Of a stretch of DNA of 24,146 bases, positions 15,179-23,691 are shown in pieces. Source of the stretch: an uncultured Ellagibacter sp. (GTDB lineage Bacteria; Actinomycetota; Coriobacteriia; Coriobacteriales; Eggerthellaceae); the NCBI GenBank assembly GCA_934661105.1, contig CAKUIV010000015.1, positions 1-24,146 of the forward strand, written 5' to 3'. Position 1 is the stretch's first letter. Every line of letters starts with the position of its first letter. The notes beneath the pieces were generated by a model that ran no database searches, had not been told where the DNA came from, and worked only from the letters and a program-made list of their open reading frames with translations. Both the position numbers and the translations under genes were made by a program.

Positions 15179-16557
15179 GCGCGGCCATCCCTCGCTTCAT
15201 GGTTGCCGCCCCGAAAAGCGCAAGCGGCAAGACCGTCGTCACGTGCGCGCTTCTGCGGGCGCTTTCGCGCCGTGGCCTTGTTCCCGCGGCGTTCAAATGC
15301 GGCCCCGATTACATCGACCCCTTGTTCCATCGCCGCGTCGTCGGCGTGCGTGCAGGGAACTTGGACGGGTTCTTCACTGACGCGCCGACGATGCGCGCTT
15401 TGCTCGCGCGCGGCGCCGAGGACGCCGACGTCGCCGTGCTCGAAGGCGTTATGGGCTTCTACGACGGCATGGCGCCCGGCGCGGCCGACGCGAGCAGCTA
15501 CCAGGTCGCGCGCGATACCGGTACGCCCGTCGTGCTCGTGGTCGACGGCAAAGGCGCGTCGTTCACGCTCGCAGCCGTGGTGCGCGGCATCGCGGGGTTC
15601 CTCCCGCGGGCCAACGTGCGCGGCGTCATTTTGAACCGCACCTCGCGCGCTGCCTACTCGTACGCGGCGCGCGCGATCGAAGAGCACGCCGGCGTCGCCG
15701 TGCTCGGATACGTTCCGCCCGACGAGGCGTTCGCGCTCGAAAGCCGGCATCTCGGCCTCGTCACGGCAGACGAGGTGCTGGAGCTGTCTGCGCGCCTCGA
15801 TGCGATGGCGGATGCGATCGAGCAGACGGTCGATGTCGGCCGTCTGCTCGGCATCGCGCGCACCGCGCCGGAAATCTCCGAGGAACCTTATCGCTTGGCC
15901 CCCGTCCCCGAAACGCCCGTTTCCATCGCGGTCGCCCGCGACGAGGCGTTCTCGTTCTACTACCAGGAAAACCTCCGCGCGCTCGAGGACTTAGGCGCGC
16001 GCCTCGCGTTTTTCAGCCCGCTTTCCGATAGCGCCTTGCCCGAGGGCGCAAGCGGGCTTTACCTGGGCGGCGGCTACCCCGAGCTGCACGCGCGCGAGCT
16101 TTCGGGGAACGCCGCCCTGCGCGCTGCGGTGCGCGACGCCGTTTCGGCTGGCATGCCGTGCGTGGCGGAATGCGGCGGGTTCATGTACCTGCAGCAGGAA
16201 CTCGCCGACGAGGACGGCACGCGTTGGCCGATGGCGGCGGCCCTTCCCGGTTCGTGCGAGAACACGGGGAGGCTGTCCCATTTCGGGTACATCGAGCTCG
16301 AAGCGCGCCACGCGGGGCTCTACGGGCCAGCCGGCACGCGCATTCGCGCCCACGAGTTCCACTACTGGCATTCCACCTGCGAGGGCGATGCTTTCTGGGC
16401 GCAGAAACCGCGACGCGACAAGGGCTGGCCGTGCATGGAAACCACGCCTTCGCTCGCGGCGGGCTACCCGCACGTGTACTACCCCGCGGCGCCCGATGCC
16501 GCCCGCGCGTTCGTCGAGGCTGCGGCGAGGTACGCGAAGAGGGTGCGGCATGAATAG
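15175..16557 (+). CDS. cbiA: Cobyrinate a,c-diamide synthase
   Basis: CbiA amidates the a and c carboxylates of cobyrinate using glutamine and ATP. The protein has 460 residues, normal. The N-terminal synthetase domain has the P-loop AAPKSASGKT (11-20), FKCGPDYIDPLFH (40-52) and VLEGVMGFYDG (88-98). The C-terminal class I glutamine amidotransferase domain has YLGGGYPELHA (296-306), the nucleophile Cys333 in CVAECGGFMYL and HEFHYWHS (393-400) near its second catalytic site. The GTG at 15175 overlaps the previous stop by 4 nt, with AAGGGGA upstream. It overlaps cobT by 8 nt. Confidence 0.96.
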   Translation: MSAAIPRFMVAAPKSASGKTVVTCALLRALSRRGLVPAAFKCGPDYIDPLFHRRVVGVRAGNLDGFFTDAPTMRALLARGAEDADVAVLEGVMGFYDGMAPGAADASSYQVARDTGTPVVLVVDGKGASFTLAAVVRGIAGFLPRANVRGVILNRTSRAAYSYAARAIEEHAGVAVLGYVPPDEAFALESRHLGLVTADEVLELSARLDAMADAIEQTVDVGRLLGIARTAPEISEEPYRLAPVPETPVSIAVARDEAFSFYYQENLRALEDLGARLAFFSPLSDSALPEGASGLYLGGGYPELHARELSGNAALRAAVRDAVSAGMPCVAECGGFMYLQQELADEDGTRWPMAAALPGSCENTGRLSHFGYIELEARHAGLYGPAGTRIRAHEFHYWHSTCEGDAFWAQKPRRDKGWPCMETTPSLAAGYPHVYYPAAPDAARAFVEAAARYAKRVRHE

Positions 16558-17686
16558 CGAGACCATGAGGATGCGCGTACGGGAGGAAGTCGCCCGCGTC
16601 GGAGCTTTGCGGCCCGGCGAGGAGCTTGCGCGCACGGTCGCGGGCATCGCGCCTGCGGACGAGACGGCGCGCGCGGCGGCATACGCGCAGTGGGACTCCG
16701 TCGCTCACCCCTTAGGCGGGCTCGGGACGATGGAGGACGCCGTCGCGCGCATCGCCGCGGTCCAGGGAAGCGCCGACGTCGAGGCGTTCCCTCGCGCACT
16801 CGCCGTGTTCTTCGCCGACAACGGCGTCGTGGCCGAAGGCGTGTCCCAAAGCGGGCAAGAGGTCACGCTCGCCGTGGCGCGCAACATGTGCGAGGGCTCG
16901 ACGAGCGCGTGCCGCATGGCCGCCTTCGCCGGATGCGCGGTCGTGCCCGTCGACGTGGGAATGGCCGCTCCCGCCAAAGACGAGCGCATGATCTGCGCGA
17001 ACGTCCGCCGCGGCAGCGGGAACATCGCGTGCGGCCCTGCCATGGCGCGCAACGAGGCCCTTCGCGCCATGGAAGCCGGCATCGCTTGCGCACGCGGTCT
17101 TGCCCGGGCAGGCGCGCGCCTCCTCGCTGCGGGCGAGATGGGCATCGGCAACACGACGACGTCGGCCGCGGTGGCCGCAGTGCTCCTCGGGCATCCCGCA
17201 GCCGATCTTGTCGGCCGCGGCGCCGGACTCGACGACGCGGCGCTTGCACGCAAGCGGGCGGCGGTGGAACGGGCGTGCGCCCTGAACGCTCCCGATGCCG
17301 CAGACCCCGTCGACGCGATCGCGAAGGTGGGTGGTCTCGACATCGCCGCGCTTGCCGGGTTCTACCTCGGCGCCGCGGCGTGCCGCGTGCCGGCGGTTCT
17401 CGACGGGGTCATCTCGTGCACGGCGGCGCTCGCGGCGAGCCGCCTCGCCCCGCATGCGACAGACGCCCTCATCGGCAGCCACGCCTCCTCCGAGCCGGCG
17501 GCGCGCCTGCTTCTGGGTGCGCTCGGGCTCGACGCGCCCCTTCAGGCGGGCATGCATCTGGGCGAAGGCGCGGGCGCATGCGCGTTTCTCCCCCTGATCG
17601 ATTCCGCGCTCTGCGTATATCGAGACGGCAAGACGTTTTCCGCAACGGGAATGGCGGCCTACGAGCGCTTCGGGGAGAAGGCATGA
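16550..17686 (+). CDS. cobT: Nicotinate-nucleotide--dimethylbenzimidazole phosphoribosyltransferase
   Basis: CobT converts nicotinate mononucleotide and a lower-ligand base into the alpha-ribazole phosphate for the lower loop. The protein has 378 residues, slightly longer than Salmonella CobT (356). Family features: FFADNGVVAEGVSQSG (102-117), GEMGIGNTTTSAAVAA, GRGAGLDD and near the end MHLGEGAGACAFLPL, in which Glu339 corresponds to the catalytic Glu317 of Salmonella. The ATG at 16550 overlaps the cbiA end by 8 nt, with GAGGGTG upstream. The base used as lower ligand cannot be told; no bluB or bza gene is in the window. The stop overlaps the cobU ATG by 4 nt. Confidence 0.95.
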   Translation: MNSETMRMRVREEVARVGALRPGEELARTVAGIAPADETARAAAYAQWDSVAHPLGGLGTMEDAVARIAAVQGSADVEAFPRALAVFFADNGVVAEGVSQSGQEVTLAVARNMCEGSTSACRMAAFAGCAVVPVDVGMAAPAKDERMICANVRRGSGNIACGPAMARNEALRAMEAGIACARGLARAGARLLAAGEMGIGNTTTSAAVAAVLLGHPAADLVGRGAGLDDAALARKRAAVERACALNAPDAADPVDAIAKVGGLDIAALAGFYLGAAACRVPAVLDGVISCTAALAASRLAPHATDALIGSHASSEPAARLLLGALGLDAPLQAGMHLGEGAGACAFLPLIDSALCVYRDGKTFSATGMAAYERFGEKA

Positions 17687-18231
17687 CGACGACGCTCGTC
17701 ATAGGCGGCGCCGCGAGCGGTAAAAGCGCGTTCGCCGAGTCGCTCTGTATGGAATGCACGGGCCCTCGCGTCTACGTGGCGACGATGGATGCTTTCGGGG
17801 ACGCGGGCGGCATCCGCGTGGCGCGGCACCGTGCGCTGCGCGAGGGGAAGGGGTTCGAAACGCTCGAGCGTCCGCGCGGCATCGACGCGCTCGTCTCGCA
17901 CGTGCCCAAGGGCTGCACCCTTCTCCTCGAAGACGTCGGCAATCTCGTGGCGAACGAGCTGTTCGCCGGTGACTCTCCATGCGCAGGCGACGCCGAGCGG
18001 GCAGCGCAGGAGGCGTGGCGCGGCATCGACGCGCTTGTCGCCGCGTCGCGCGACGCGGTGGTGGTCACCGTCGATACGTTTCGCGACGGCGTGCGCTACG
18101 ATGAGGGGACCGAAACATGGCGGCGCGCCGTCGCGCAGGTGAACGCGCGGGCGGCGGCATGTGCCGATCGGGTGGTCGAAGTGGTATGCGGGATTCCCCT
18201 CTGGGTGAAAGGCGAAGGTGCGAAACGGTGA
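17683..18231 (+). CDS. cobU: Adenosylcobinamide kinase / guanylyltransferase, CobU family (divergent)
   Basis: CobU phosphorylates adenosylcobinamide and attaches GMP, giving AdoCbi-GDP. The protein has 182 residues, the usual length. It has the P-loop GGAASGKS (8-15), a VARHRALREGKGFETLE segment (46-62) in which His49 matches the guanylylated histidine region (His46 in Salmonella), LLLEDVGNLVANELF (80-94) and the closing VVCGIPLWVKG (167-177). The usual EVGxGIVP motif before the last third is replaced by TVDTFRDGVRYD (129-140). A second CobU-like domain with that motif lies two genes on. The ATG overlaps the cobT stop (ATGA) and the TGA overlaps the cobS GTG. Confidence 0.9.
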   Translation: MTTTLVIGGAASGKSAFAESLCMECTGPRVYVATMDAFGDAGGIRVARHRALREGKGFETLERPRGIDALVSHVPKGCTLLLEDVGNLVANELFAGDSPCAGDAERAAQEAWRGIDALVAASRDAVVVTVDTFRDGVRYDEGTETWRRAVAQVNARAAACADRVVEVVCGIPLWVKGEGAKR

Positions 18232-18992
18232 AGGTAACAGAGGCGATCGGTGCGGCGTTCGGCACGTTTTCTCGTATCCCTGTCCCGAAATCGGTATGGA
18301 CAGAAGCGGGGACGACGCATGCGCTGGCAGCGTTTCCCCTGGTGGGACTTGTCGAAGGTTTCCTCATGGCCGCTTGGGGGCATGTTGCGAACCTCATCGG
18401 GCTGCCCGCGCCCATCGTGGCCTGCGTGCTCACGGCGCTTCCCGTGGCGGTGACGGGAGGCATCCATCTCGACGGGCTCGCCGACACGTCCGACGCGCTT
18501 TCGAGCTATGCCCCGCGCGAGAAGAAGCTCGAGATCATGCACGACCCGCGCGTGGGCGCCTTCGGCGCTATCGCCGTTGCGCTGTACCTCGTCATGCAGT
18601 TCGCGCTGTTCATGACGTTGCCGCTCACGGCGGGCGTGTTCTTGACGCTCATGTGCTCGCTTGCGCTTTCGCGCGCGCTGTCGGGCCTTGCCGTTGAGTG
18701 CTGGCCGTCTGCGCGAGCGGATGGCATGGCGGCAAGCCTTGCCCCAGCGAAGAAACGCCCTCGAATCGTTTGTCCCCTTGTCGTCTTCGCCGTGGCGGCA
18801 TCGATTGGAATGATCGTGTTTTTCCAGGTCATCGGTGTATGTATGGTCATCGCAGCGCTTAGCGTGCTCGCATGGTACCGCCATGTCGCCCTGTCCCGAT
18901 TCGGCGGCGTGACGGGAGATGCGGCCGGGTGGTTCCTCCAATGGGTCGAGCTCGCCATGCTCGCCGTGCTCGCGGTGGGGAGCGCGCTGTGA
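18228..18992 (+). CDS. cobS: Adenosylcobinamide-GDP ribazoletransferase (cobalamin synthase)
   Basis: CobS joins AdoCbi-GDP with alpha-ribazole (phosphate) in the membrane to give adenosylcobalamin (phosphate). The protein has 254 residues with about six hydrophobic segments. Motifs: FGTFSRIPVP (11-20), TGGIHLDGLADTSDAL (76-91) with the metal-binding Asp pair, and KLEIMHDPRVGAFGAIAV (100-117). The GTG at 18228 overlaps the cobU stop by 4 nt and puts the conserved N-terminus at residue 1; the open frame upstream lies in the cobU region. GAAGGTG is the likely ribosome site. It overlaps the next start by 4 nt. Confidence 0.94.
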   Translation: MKVTEAIGAAFGTFSRIPVPKSVWTEAGTTHALAAFPLVGLVEGFLMAAWGHVANLIGLPAPIVACVLTALPVAVTGGIHLDGLADTSDALSSYAPREKKLEIMHDPRVGAFGAIAVALYLVMQFALFMTLPLTAGVFLTLMCSLALSRALSGLAVECWPSARADGMAASLAPAKKRPRIVCPLVVFAVAASIGMIVFFQVIGVCMVIAALSVLAWYRHVALSRFGGVTGDAAGWFLQWVELAMLAVLAVGSAL

Positions 18993-19987
18993 TCCTAATC
19001 GTCGGCGGCGCCTATTCGGGAAAGAAAACCTTCGTGCGCGATGAGCTCGGGTTCTCGCCGCGCGAGTTCGTCTATGCGGCACGTCTTGCGGACGCATGCG
19101 AACCGGTGCCGCCCAAGCCGCAGGGGCGCGTCGTCGTCGACTGCGAGGAGCTTGCCCGCATCTGCGACGAGACCCGCGCGCTTGCGCTGCTTGCGCCGTT
19201 CGACGTCGTCGTCATCGACGAGGTCGGTTCGGGCGTGGTTCCCGTTCGCGCCGACGATGCAGCGTGGCGCGAGCGCGTTGGGCGCCTCAGCTGCGCGCTT
19301 GCCGAGCGCGCGGATGCGGTCGTGCGCATGACGTGCGGAATTTCCCAGGTCATCAAGGGAGACCTTGCCACCGCGCCGCATGGCGAAGCGCGCCCGATCG
19401 CGATCACGCTTCGACGCCACGGCGCCACGGCAAGCACAAGCGAGCACCGCTACAGCGGTGCCGGAACCGACGAGCCGCTCTCGCCCGAAGGCGAACGCGC
19501 GCTTCGCGGCATCGCTGCCCGAGAAGACGTTTGCCGCGTCGTCACGAGCGGCATGCTGCGCACCGACCAGACGGCGCGCATCCTCTACCCGAACGCCGAG
19601 ATCATGACGTGCCCGGGGCTGCGCGAGATGGACTTCGGCGCTTTCGAGGGAAAGACCGCGGCCGACATGGAAGGCGATGCGCGCTATCGCGCTTGGGTCG
19701 ACGCATGGTGCCGCCCGAGCTGCCCGGGCGGCGAGGACGAGGATGGCTTCGTCGCGCGCGTTCTCGCGGCGTTTCGCGAGGTGTGCAAGCGCGAGGCCGC
19801 TTCGGGAAGCGACGAGGTCGTGTTCGTCGTGCATGCCGGCACGATCCGCGCCGTTCTCTCCGAACTTGCCGTCCCGAAAAGGGGATACTTCGACGTCCAC
19901 ACGGAACCGGGCGGTGCCTGGCGCGGCGTATGGGACGGAACGGCGCTTTCGGACGTGCGCCCGCTTTCGGGGGCGACGGCCCGATGA
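18989..19987 (+). CDS. Fusion of a CobU-like P-loop domain and a CobC-type histidine phosphatase
   Basis: The protein has 332 residues from the GTG at 18989, overlapping the cobS stop by 4 nt. Residues 1-125 resemble a shortened CobU: P-loop GGAYSGKKT (6-14), VVVIDEVGSGVVP (73-85) and TCGISQVIKGD (115-125). The HR...W/F.T.E segment of CobU between P-loop and EVG is missing. Residues about 137-332 are a phosphoglycerate-mutase-like phosphatase: LRRHGAT (141-147, catalytic His144), EHRYSGAGTDEPLSPEG (152-168), Glu213 in REMDFGAFEG and His282 in VVHAGTIRAVL. The second half fits CobC, which dephosphorylates alpha-ribazole phosphate or cobalamin phosphate. The first half may supply part of the kinase/guanylyltransferase function. 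The fusion is read directly; the division of labour is inferred. Confidence 0.88.
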   Translation: MILIVGGAYSGKKTFVRDELGFSPREFVYAARLADACEPVPPKPQGRVVVDCEELARICDETRALALLAPFDVVVIDEVGSGVVPVRADDAAWRERVGRLSCALAERADAVVRMTCGISQVIKGDLATAPHGEARPIAITLRRHGATASTSEHRYSGAGTDEPLSPEGERALRGIAAREDVCRVVTSGMLRTDQTARILYPNAEIMTCPGLREMDFGAFEGKTAADMEGDARYRAWVDAWCRPSCPGGEDEDGFVARVLAAFREVCKREAASGSDEVVFVVHAGTIRAVLSELAVPKRGYFDVHTEPGGAWRGVWDGTALSDVRPLSGATAR

Positions 19988-20958
19988 CGACGCTTCTCGC
20001 CGTGGTCGTGGGCTTCGCGCTCGACCTTGCGCTCGGCGACCCGCGGTGGCTGCCGCATCCAGTCGTCGCCATGGGGCGCGTCATATCGTGGGCCGAACCG
20101 CGCCTTCGCCGCGCGTTTCCGGATACGCCCGCCGGCAAGCGGAGGGCGGGATGCATGCTCGCGGTTTTCCTTCCCGTGGTGAGCATGCTTTTGACCTGGG
20201 GCGTTCTTGAGCTGCTCGGCATGGTTCACCCGTTTGCGCGCTTCGTGGGCGAGGCATGGCTGAGCTACCAGCTGCTCGCCGCCTGCGAGCTTCGCCGCCA
20301 GAGCATGGCGGTCGCGCGTGCGTTCTCGGAAGGGGGCCTCTCCGCGGCGCGCGAGGCCGTCGGGCGCATCGTGGGTCGCGACACATCCGTCCTCGACGAG
20401 GCGGGCGTCGCGCGCGCGGCGGTCGAAACGGTAGCCGAGAACGCGAGCGACGGCGTCATCGCGCCGCTTTTCTACCTCTTGATCGGCGGGGCGCCTCTGG
20501 GCATGGCGTACAAGGCCGTGAACACGCTCGACAGCATGGTCGGCTACAAAAACGACCGCTACCTCGATTTCGGACGCGCCTCCGCGAAACTCGACGATGC
20601 GCTGAACCTGGTGCCGTCGCGTCTCGCCGCGCTGCTCATGGTGGTTGCGTGCCCCCTCGTCGGGCTCGATGCGCGCGGGGCATGGCGCATCTGGCGCCGA
20701 GACCGGCGTCGGCATGCAAGCCCCAACGCCGCCCAGACCGAATCGGCGTGCGCGGGCGCGCTCGGGCTGCGCCTTGCCGGGCCGGCGGTGTATTTCGGCA
20801 CCGTCGTCGACAAGCCGACGATCGGAGACGCGGCGCGCGCCATCGAGTGGGCCGACATCGCACGGGCGAACCGTCTCATGATGGCCGCATCCGTTTGCGC
20901 CCTCGTCGCGTTCGGCGTCGTTCGCGCGGCCGTCGTCGTTGCCTTGGGGGTGGCGTGA
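19984..20958 (+). CDS. cbiB: Adenosylcobinamide-phosphate synthase
   Basis: CbiB joins (R)-1-amino-2-propanol phosphate (or a related amine) to cobyric acid in the membrane. The protein has 324 residues with several hydrophobic helices. Family motifs: ALGDPRWLPHPVVAMGRVI (16-34), ETVAENASDGVIAPLFYLL near 145-163, KAVNTLDSMVGYKNDRY and ASAKLDDALNLVPSRL. The ATG at 19984 overlaps the previous stop (ATGA). The gene ends in TGATG, sharing one base with the start of cobD, whose product makes its substrate. Confidence 0.95.
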   Translation: MTTLLAVVVGFALDLALGDPRWLPHPVVAMGRVISWAEPRLRRAFPDTPAGKRRAGCMLAVFLPVVSMLLTWGVLELLGMVHPFARFVGEAWLSYQLLAACELRRQSMAVARAFSEGGLSAAREAVGRIVGRDTSVLDEAGVARAAVETVAENASDGVIAPLFYLLIGGAPLGMAYKAVNTLDSMVGYKNDRYLDFGRASAKLDDALNLVPSRLAALLMVVACPLVGLDARGAWRIWRRDRRRHASPNAAQTESACAGALGLRLAGPAVYFGTVVDKPTIGDAARAIEWADIARANRLMMAASVCALVAFGVVRAAVVVALGVA

Positions 20959-22199
20959 TGGGGGAAAACGCCTCTCGCGCCGAACGCATGCGCGCCGATG
21001 CGCTCGCGCAGCGTGTGCACGGTGGAAGCGCCCGCTCGCTCGGCCTTGCGGACGAGCACGGCGCCCGCCCGCCGCACGTGCTCGACTTCTCGGTGAACGT
21101 GAACCCTCTGGGCCCCTCGCCGCGTGCCGTCGACGCCGCCCGGCAGGCCCTCGCGCACATCGATGCGTACCCCGATCGCGAAAGCCGCGCCCTTACGCGC
21201 GCCCTCGCCGCGTCGTACGGCGTCCCTGCGGAATCGATCGTGTGCGGGGCGGGTGCCTCCGACCTCATCTGTCGTCTTGCCGCCGCCCTGCGCCCTCGCC
21301 GCGCGATCGTGTGCGCGCCGACGTTCTCGGAATACGCCGAAGCGGCAACCCGCTTCGGTGCGGATGTGCAGGAGGTTCCCCTTTCGGAAGAGGACGGGTT
21401 CGACGTGCCCTGCGCCTTCGCCCGCGCGATCGCGGGGCCGGGCGACGTTGCCTTCCTCTGCAGCCCGAACAACCCGACCGGCCGGCTCATCGCGCCTGAC
21501 GTGCTCACCGCCGTGGCGGACCGATGCGAGAAGACGGGCGCGCTGCTCGTCGTCGACGAGTGCTTCCTCGGGTTCTCTCCCGACGCGGCCTCTCGCAGCC
21601 TCGCCGTACGGGCCGGCTCGTCGCGCCATGTGGCGGTGCTTTCGGCTTTCACCAAGTTCTACGGCATGGCGGGCCTTCGATTGGGTTATCTCATCTGCGG
21701 AAACGCCGACATACTCGAAGGCGTTCGCGCAGTGGGGCAAATCTGGCCCGTGTCGTCGGTCGCCGAGGCCGCGGGGGCGGCGGCGCTTCTCGACACCGAC
21801 TACCTTGCGCGCACGCGGCGCGTGGTGGAAAGCGAGCGTGCGTGGCTTGCGCGCGAGCTGTCGGCGCTCGGGCTTTCCGTCGTGCCGTCGAGCGCGAACT
21901 ATCTTTTGTTCCGCGCGCCGGAAAGCGACCTTGGCAAGCGGCTCTACGAACGGGGGATCCTCGTGCGAACCTGCGCGTCCTTTTCGGGATTGTCCTCTTT
22001 CTGGTACCGTGTTGCCGTGCGCACGCGCAAGGAGAACGAGACGCTCGTCTGCGCGCTTGCGCGCGTGCTCGAAGACGCCTGTGCCTGCAAGCTGGGCGAA
22101 GGGGCGCCCGCAAGCACCGCCGCGCCCGAAGCGCAAGGAGCCGCGGACGCACAGCGGGCTGCGCACCGAATAACGAAGGAGGCCGATGCGAATGGGTAG
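20958..22199 (+). CDS. cobD: L-threonine-O-3-phosphate decarboxylase (PLP-dependent)
   Basis: CobD makes (R)-1-amino-2-propanol phosphate, the linker between corrin ring and nucleotide loop. The protein has 413 residues; Salmonella CobD has 364. Fold-type I aminotransferase motifs: LDFSVNVNPLGPS (42-54), YPDRES (71-76), SPNNPTGR (169-176), VVDECFLGF (198-206) and SAFTKFYGMAGLRLGYL (229-245), with Lys233 as the PLP lysine. The last 40 or so residues are an Ala/Glu-rich tail beyond the family end; it overlaps the ribosome site and start of cbiP and may have grown to keep the genes coupled. The start shares one base with the cbiB stop. Histidinol-phosphate aminotransferases are related, but the context favours CobD. 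Confidence 0.92.
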   Translation: MGENASRAERMRADALAQRVHGGSARSLGLADEHGARPPHVLDFSVNVNPLGPSPRAVDAARQALAHIDAYPDRESRALTRALAASYGVPAESIVCGAGASDLICRLAAALRPRRAIVCAPTFSEYAEAATRFGADVQEVPLSEEDGFDVPCAFARAIAGPGDVAFLCSPNNPTGRLIAPDVLTAVADRCEKTGALLVVDECFLGFSPDAASRSLAVRAGSSRHVAVLSAFTKFYGMAGLRLGYLICGNADILEGVRAVGQIWPVSSVAEAAGAAALLDTDYLARTRRVVESERAWLARELSALGLSVVPSSANYLLFRAPESDLGKRLYERGILVRTCASFSGLSSFWYRVAVRTRKENETLVCALARVLEDACACKLGEGAPASTAAPEAQGAADAQRAAHRITKEADANG

Positions 22200-23691
22200 G
22201 GCGAAGCCCCTCATGATCCAGGGGACGATGTCGAACGCGGGGAAGAGCCTGCTTGCCGCGGGAATCTGCCGCGTCCTTGCGCAAGACGGCCTGCGCGTGG
22301 CTCCCTTCAAAAGCCAGAACATGGCGCTCAACAGCGGCGTCACGGCCGATGGGCTCGAGATGGGCCGCGCGCAGATCATGCAAGCCCAGGCGTGCGGCGT
22401 CGAGCCCGACGTGCGCATGAACCCGATTCTCCTCAAGCCCGAGGGCAACCGGAAAAGCCAGCTTGTCGTGTGCGGCAAGTCGCAAGGCTCCTTCGAGGCG
22501 CGCGATTACTTCGGTCGTAAGAAAGCGCTCATGCCGCAGATCCTCGAAGCGTACGATTCGCTCGCTGCCGAGGTCGACGTCGTCGTCATCGAGGGCGCGG
22601 GCAGCCCGGCGGAAATCAACCTCGCGGCCGACGACATCGTGAACATGGGGCTCGCTCGCGCGGTAGGCTCACCGGTGCTGCTCGCCGGCGACATCGATCC
22701 AGGTGGCGTGTTCGCCCAGCTCTACGGCACGGTTTCCCTGCTCCCTCCCGAAGACCGCGCGCGCGTGCGGGGGCTTATCGTGAACAAGTTCCGCGGCGAC
22801 GTCGAGATTCTGCGCCCGGGGCTCGCTCCGCTCGAAGAGATGTGCGGCGTCCCCGTGGTGGGAGTCGTGCCCTACCTGAAGCTCGACCTGGACGACGAGG
22901 ACTCGCTCTCGCCGCGCCTTGCGGCCCGCAGCGTGCGCGGCATCGTCGACATCGCCGTCGTGCGCCTGCCTCGCCTGTCGAACTTCACCGATTTCGATCC
23001 GCTCGACCGCGTGGACGGCGCGGCCGTGCGCTATGTCGAGCGCGCCTGTGACTTGGGGCGGCCTGATCTCGTCGTCCTTCCCGGTTCGAAGAGCACGATT
23101 GCCGATGCGCGCTGGCTCGATGCGAGCGGCATGGGAGCCTGCATTCGCGCGCTTGCCGCCGAGGGCACGCCCGTGCTCGGCATATGCGGGGGGTTCCAAT
23201 TGCTCGGCCGCGACCTTGTCGACCCCTACGGCGTGGAGGGGTCGGGCGACGCGCGCGGGCTCGGGCTCGTCGCGGCAAGCACGCGCTTCGCCTCTGAAAA
23301 GCACCTATCCCGATCGGAGCTCCACATCACGGGCGCCGAAGGCGTGTTCTCCGTATGGAACGGCATGTGTGCGCGCGGCTACGAGATACACGACGGGCAT
23401 ACGACGCTCGACTGCGCCGCAGCCGGAACGATCGACGGCAAGCCCGAAGGTGCGGCCTGCGGAAACGTATTCGGCACGTACCTTCACGGGCTGTTCGACG
23501 AGCCGAAGCTCGCCCGCGCGCTCGTCTGCGAGCTCGCGCGCCGGCGCGGGCTGCCGGAAGGCATCGTGGGCGCGGTTGGCGCCGCATCGGCGGCCGAGTA
23601 CAGAAACCGCGAACTCGATCGCCTGGCGAACGCCGTGCGCGGCGCGCTCGACATGGATCGCATCTACCGCATCATCGAGGAGGGCGCATGA
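22192..23691 (+). CDS. cbiP: Cobyric acid synthase
   Basis: CbiP amidates the b, d, e and g side chains of adenosylcobyrinate a,c-diamide. From the ATG at 22192 the protein has 499 residues. N-terminal domain: P-loop-like IQGTMSNAGKS (9-19), PFKSQNMALNS (38-48), EMGRAQIMQAQA (57-68) and MNPILLKP (76-83). C-terminal amidotransferase: LPGSKSTIADARWL (296-309), nucleophile Cys332 in LGICGGFQLLG and GTYLHGLFD near the end. GAAGGAGG (22175-22182) lies 9 nt before this ATG but only 3 nt before the alternative ATG at 22186, hence the choice. The start overlaps the cobD tail; the end overlaps cobA by 4 nt. Confidence 0.95.
   Translation: MGRAKPLMIQGTMSNAGKSLLAAGICRVLAQDGLRVAPFKSQNMALNSGVTADGLEMGRAQIMQAQACGVEPDVRMNPILLKPEGNRKSQLVVCGKSQGSFEARDYFGRKKALMPQILEAYDSLAAEVDVVVIEGAGSPAEINLAADDIVNMGLARAVGSPVLLAGDIDPGGVFAQLYGTVSLLPPEDRARVRGLIVNKFRGDVEILRPGLAPLEEMCGVPVVGVVPYLKLDLDDEDSLSPRLAARSVRGIVDIAVVRLPRLSNFTDFDPLDRVDGAAVRYVERACDLGRPDLVVLPGSKSTIADARWLDASGMGACIRALAAEGTPVLGICGGFQLLGRDLVDPYGVEGSGDARGLGLVAASTRFASEKHLSRSELHITGAEGVFSVWNGMCARGYEIHDGHTTLDCAAAGTIDGKPEGAACGNVFGTYLHGLFDEPKLARALVCELARRRGLPEGIVGAVGAASAAEYRNRELDRLANAVRGALDMDRIYRIIEEGA

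Noticed and set aside
20958..22199. Histidinol-phosphate aminotransferase (hisC) for the PLP enzyme
   Set aside because: The fold is shared, but its position between cbiB and cbiP and the FTKFYGMAGLRLGYL region fit CobD better.
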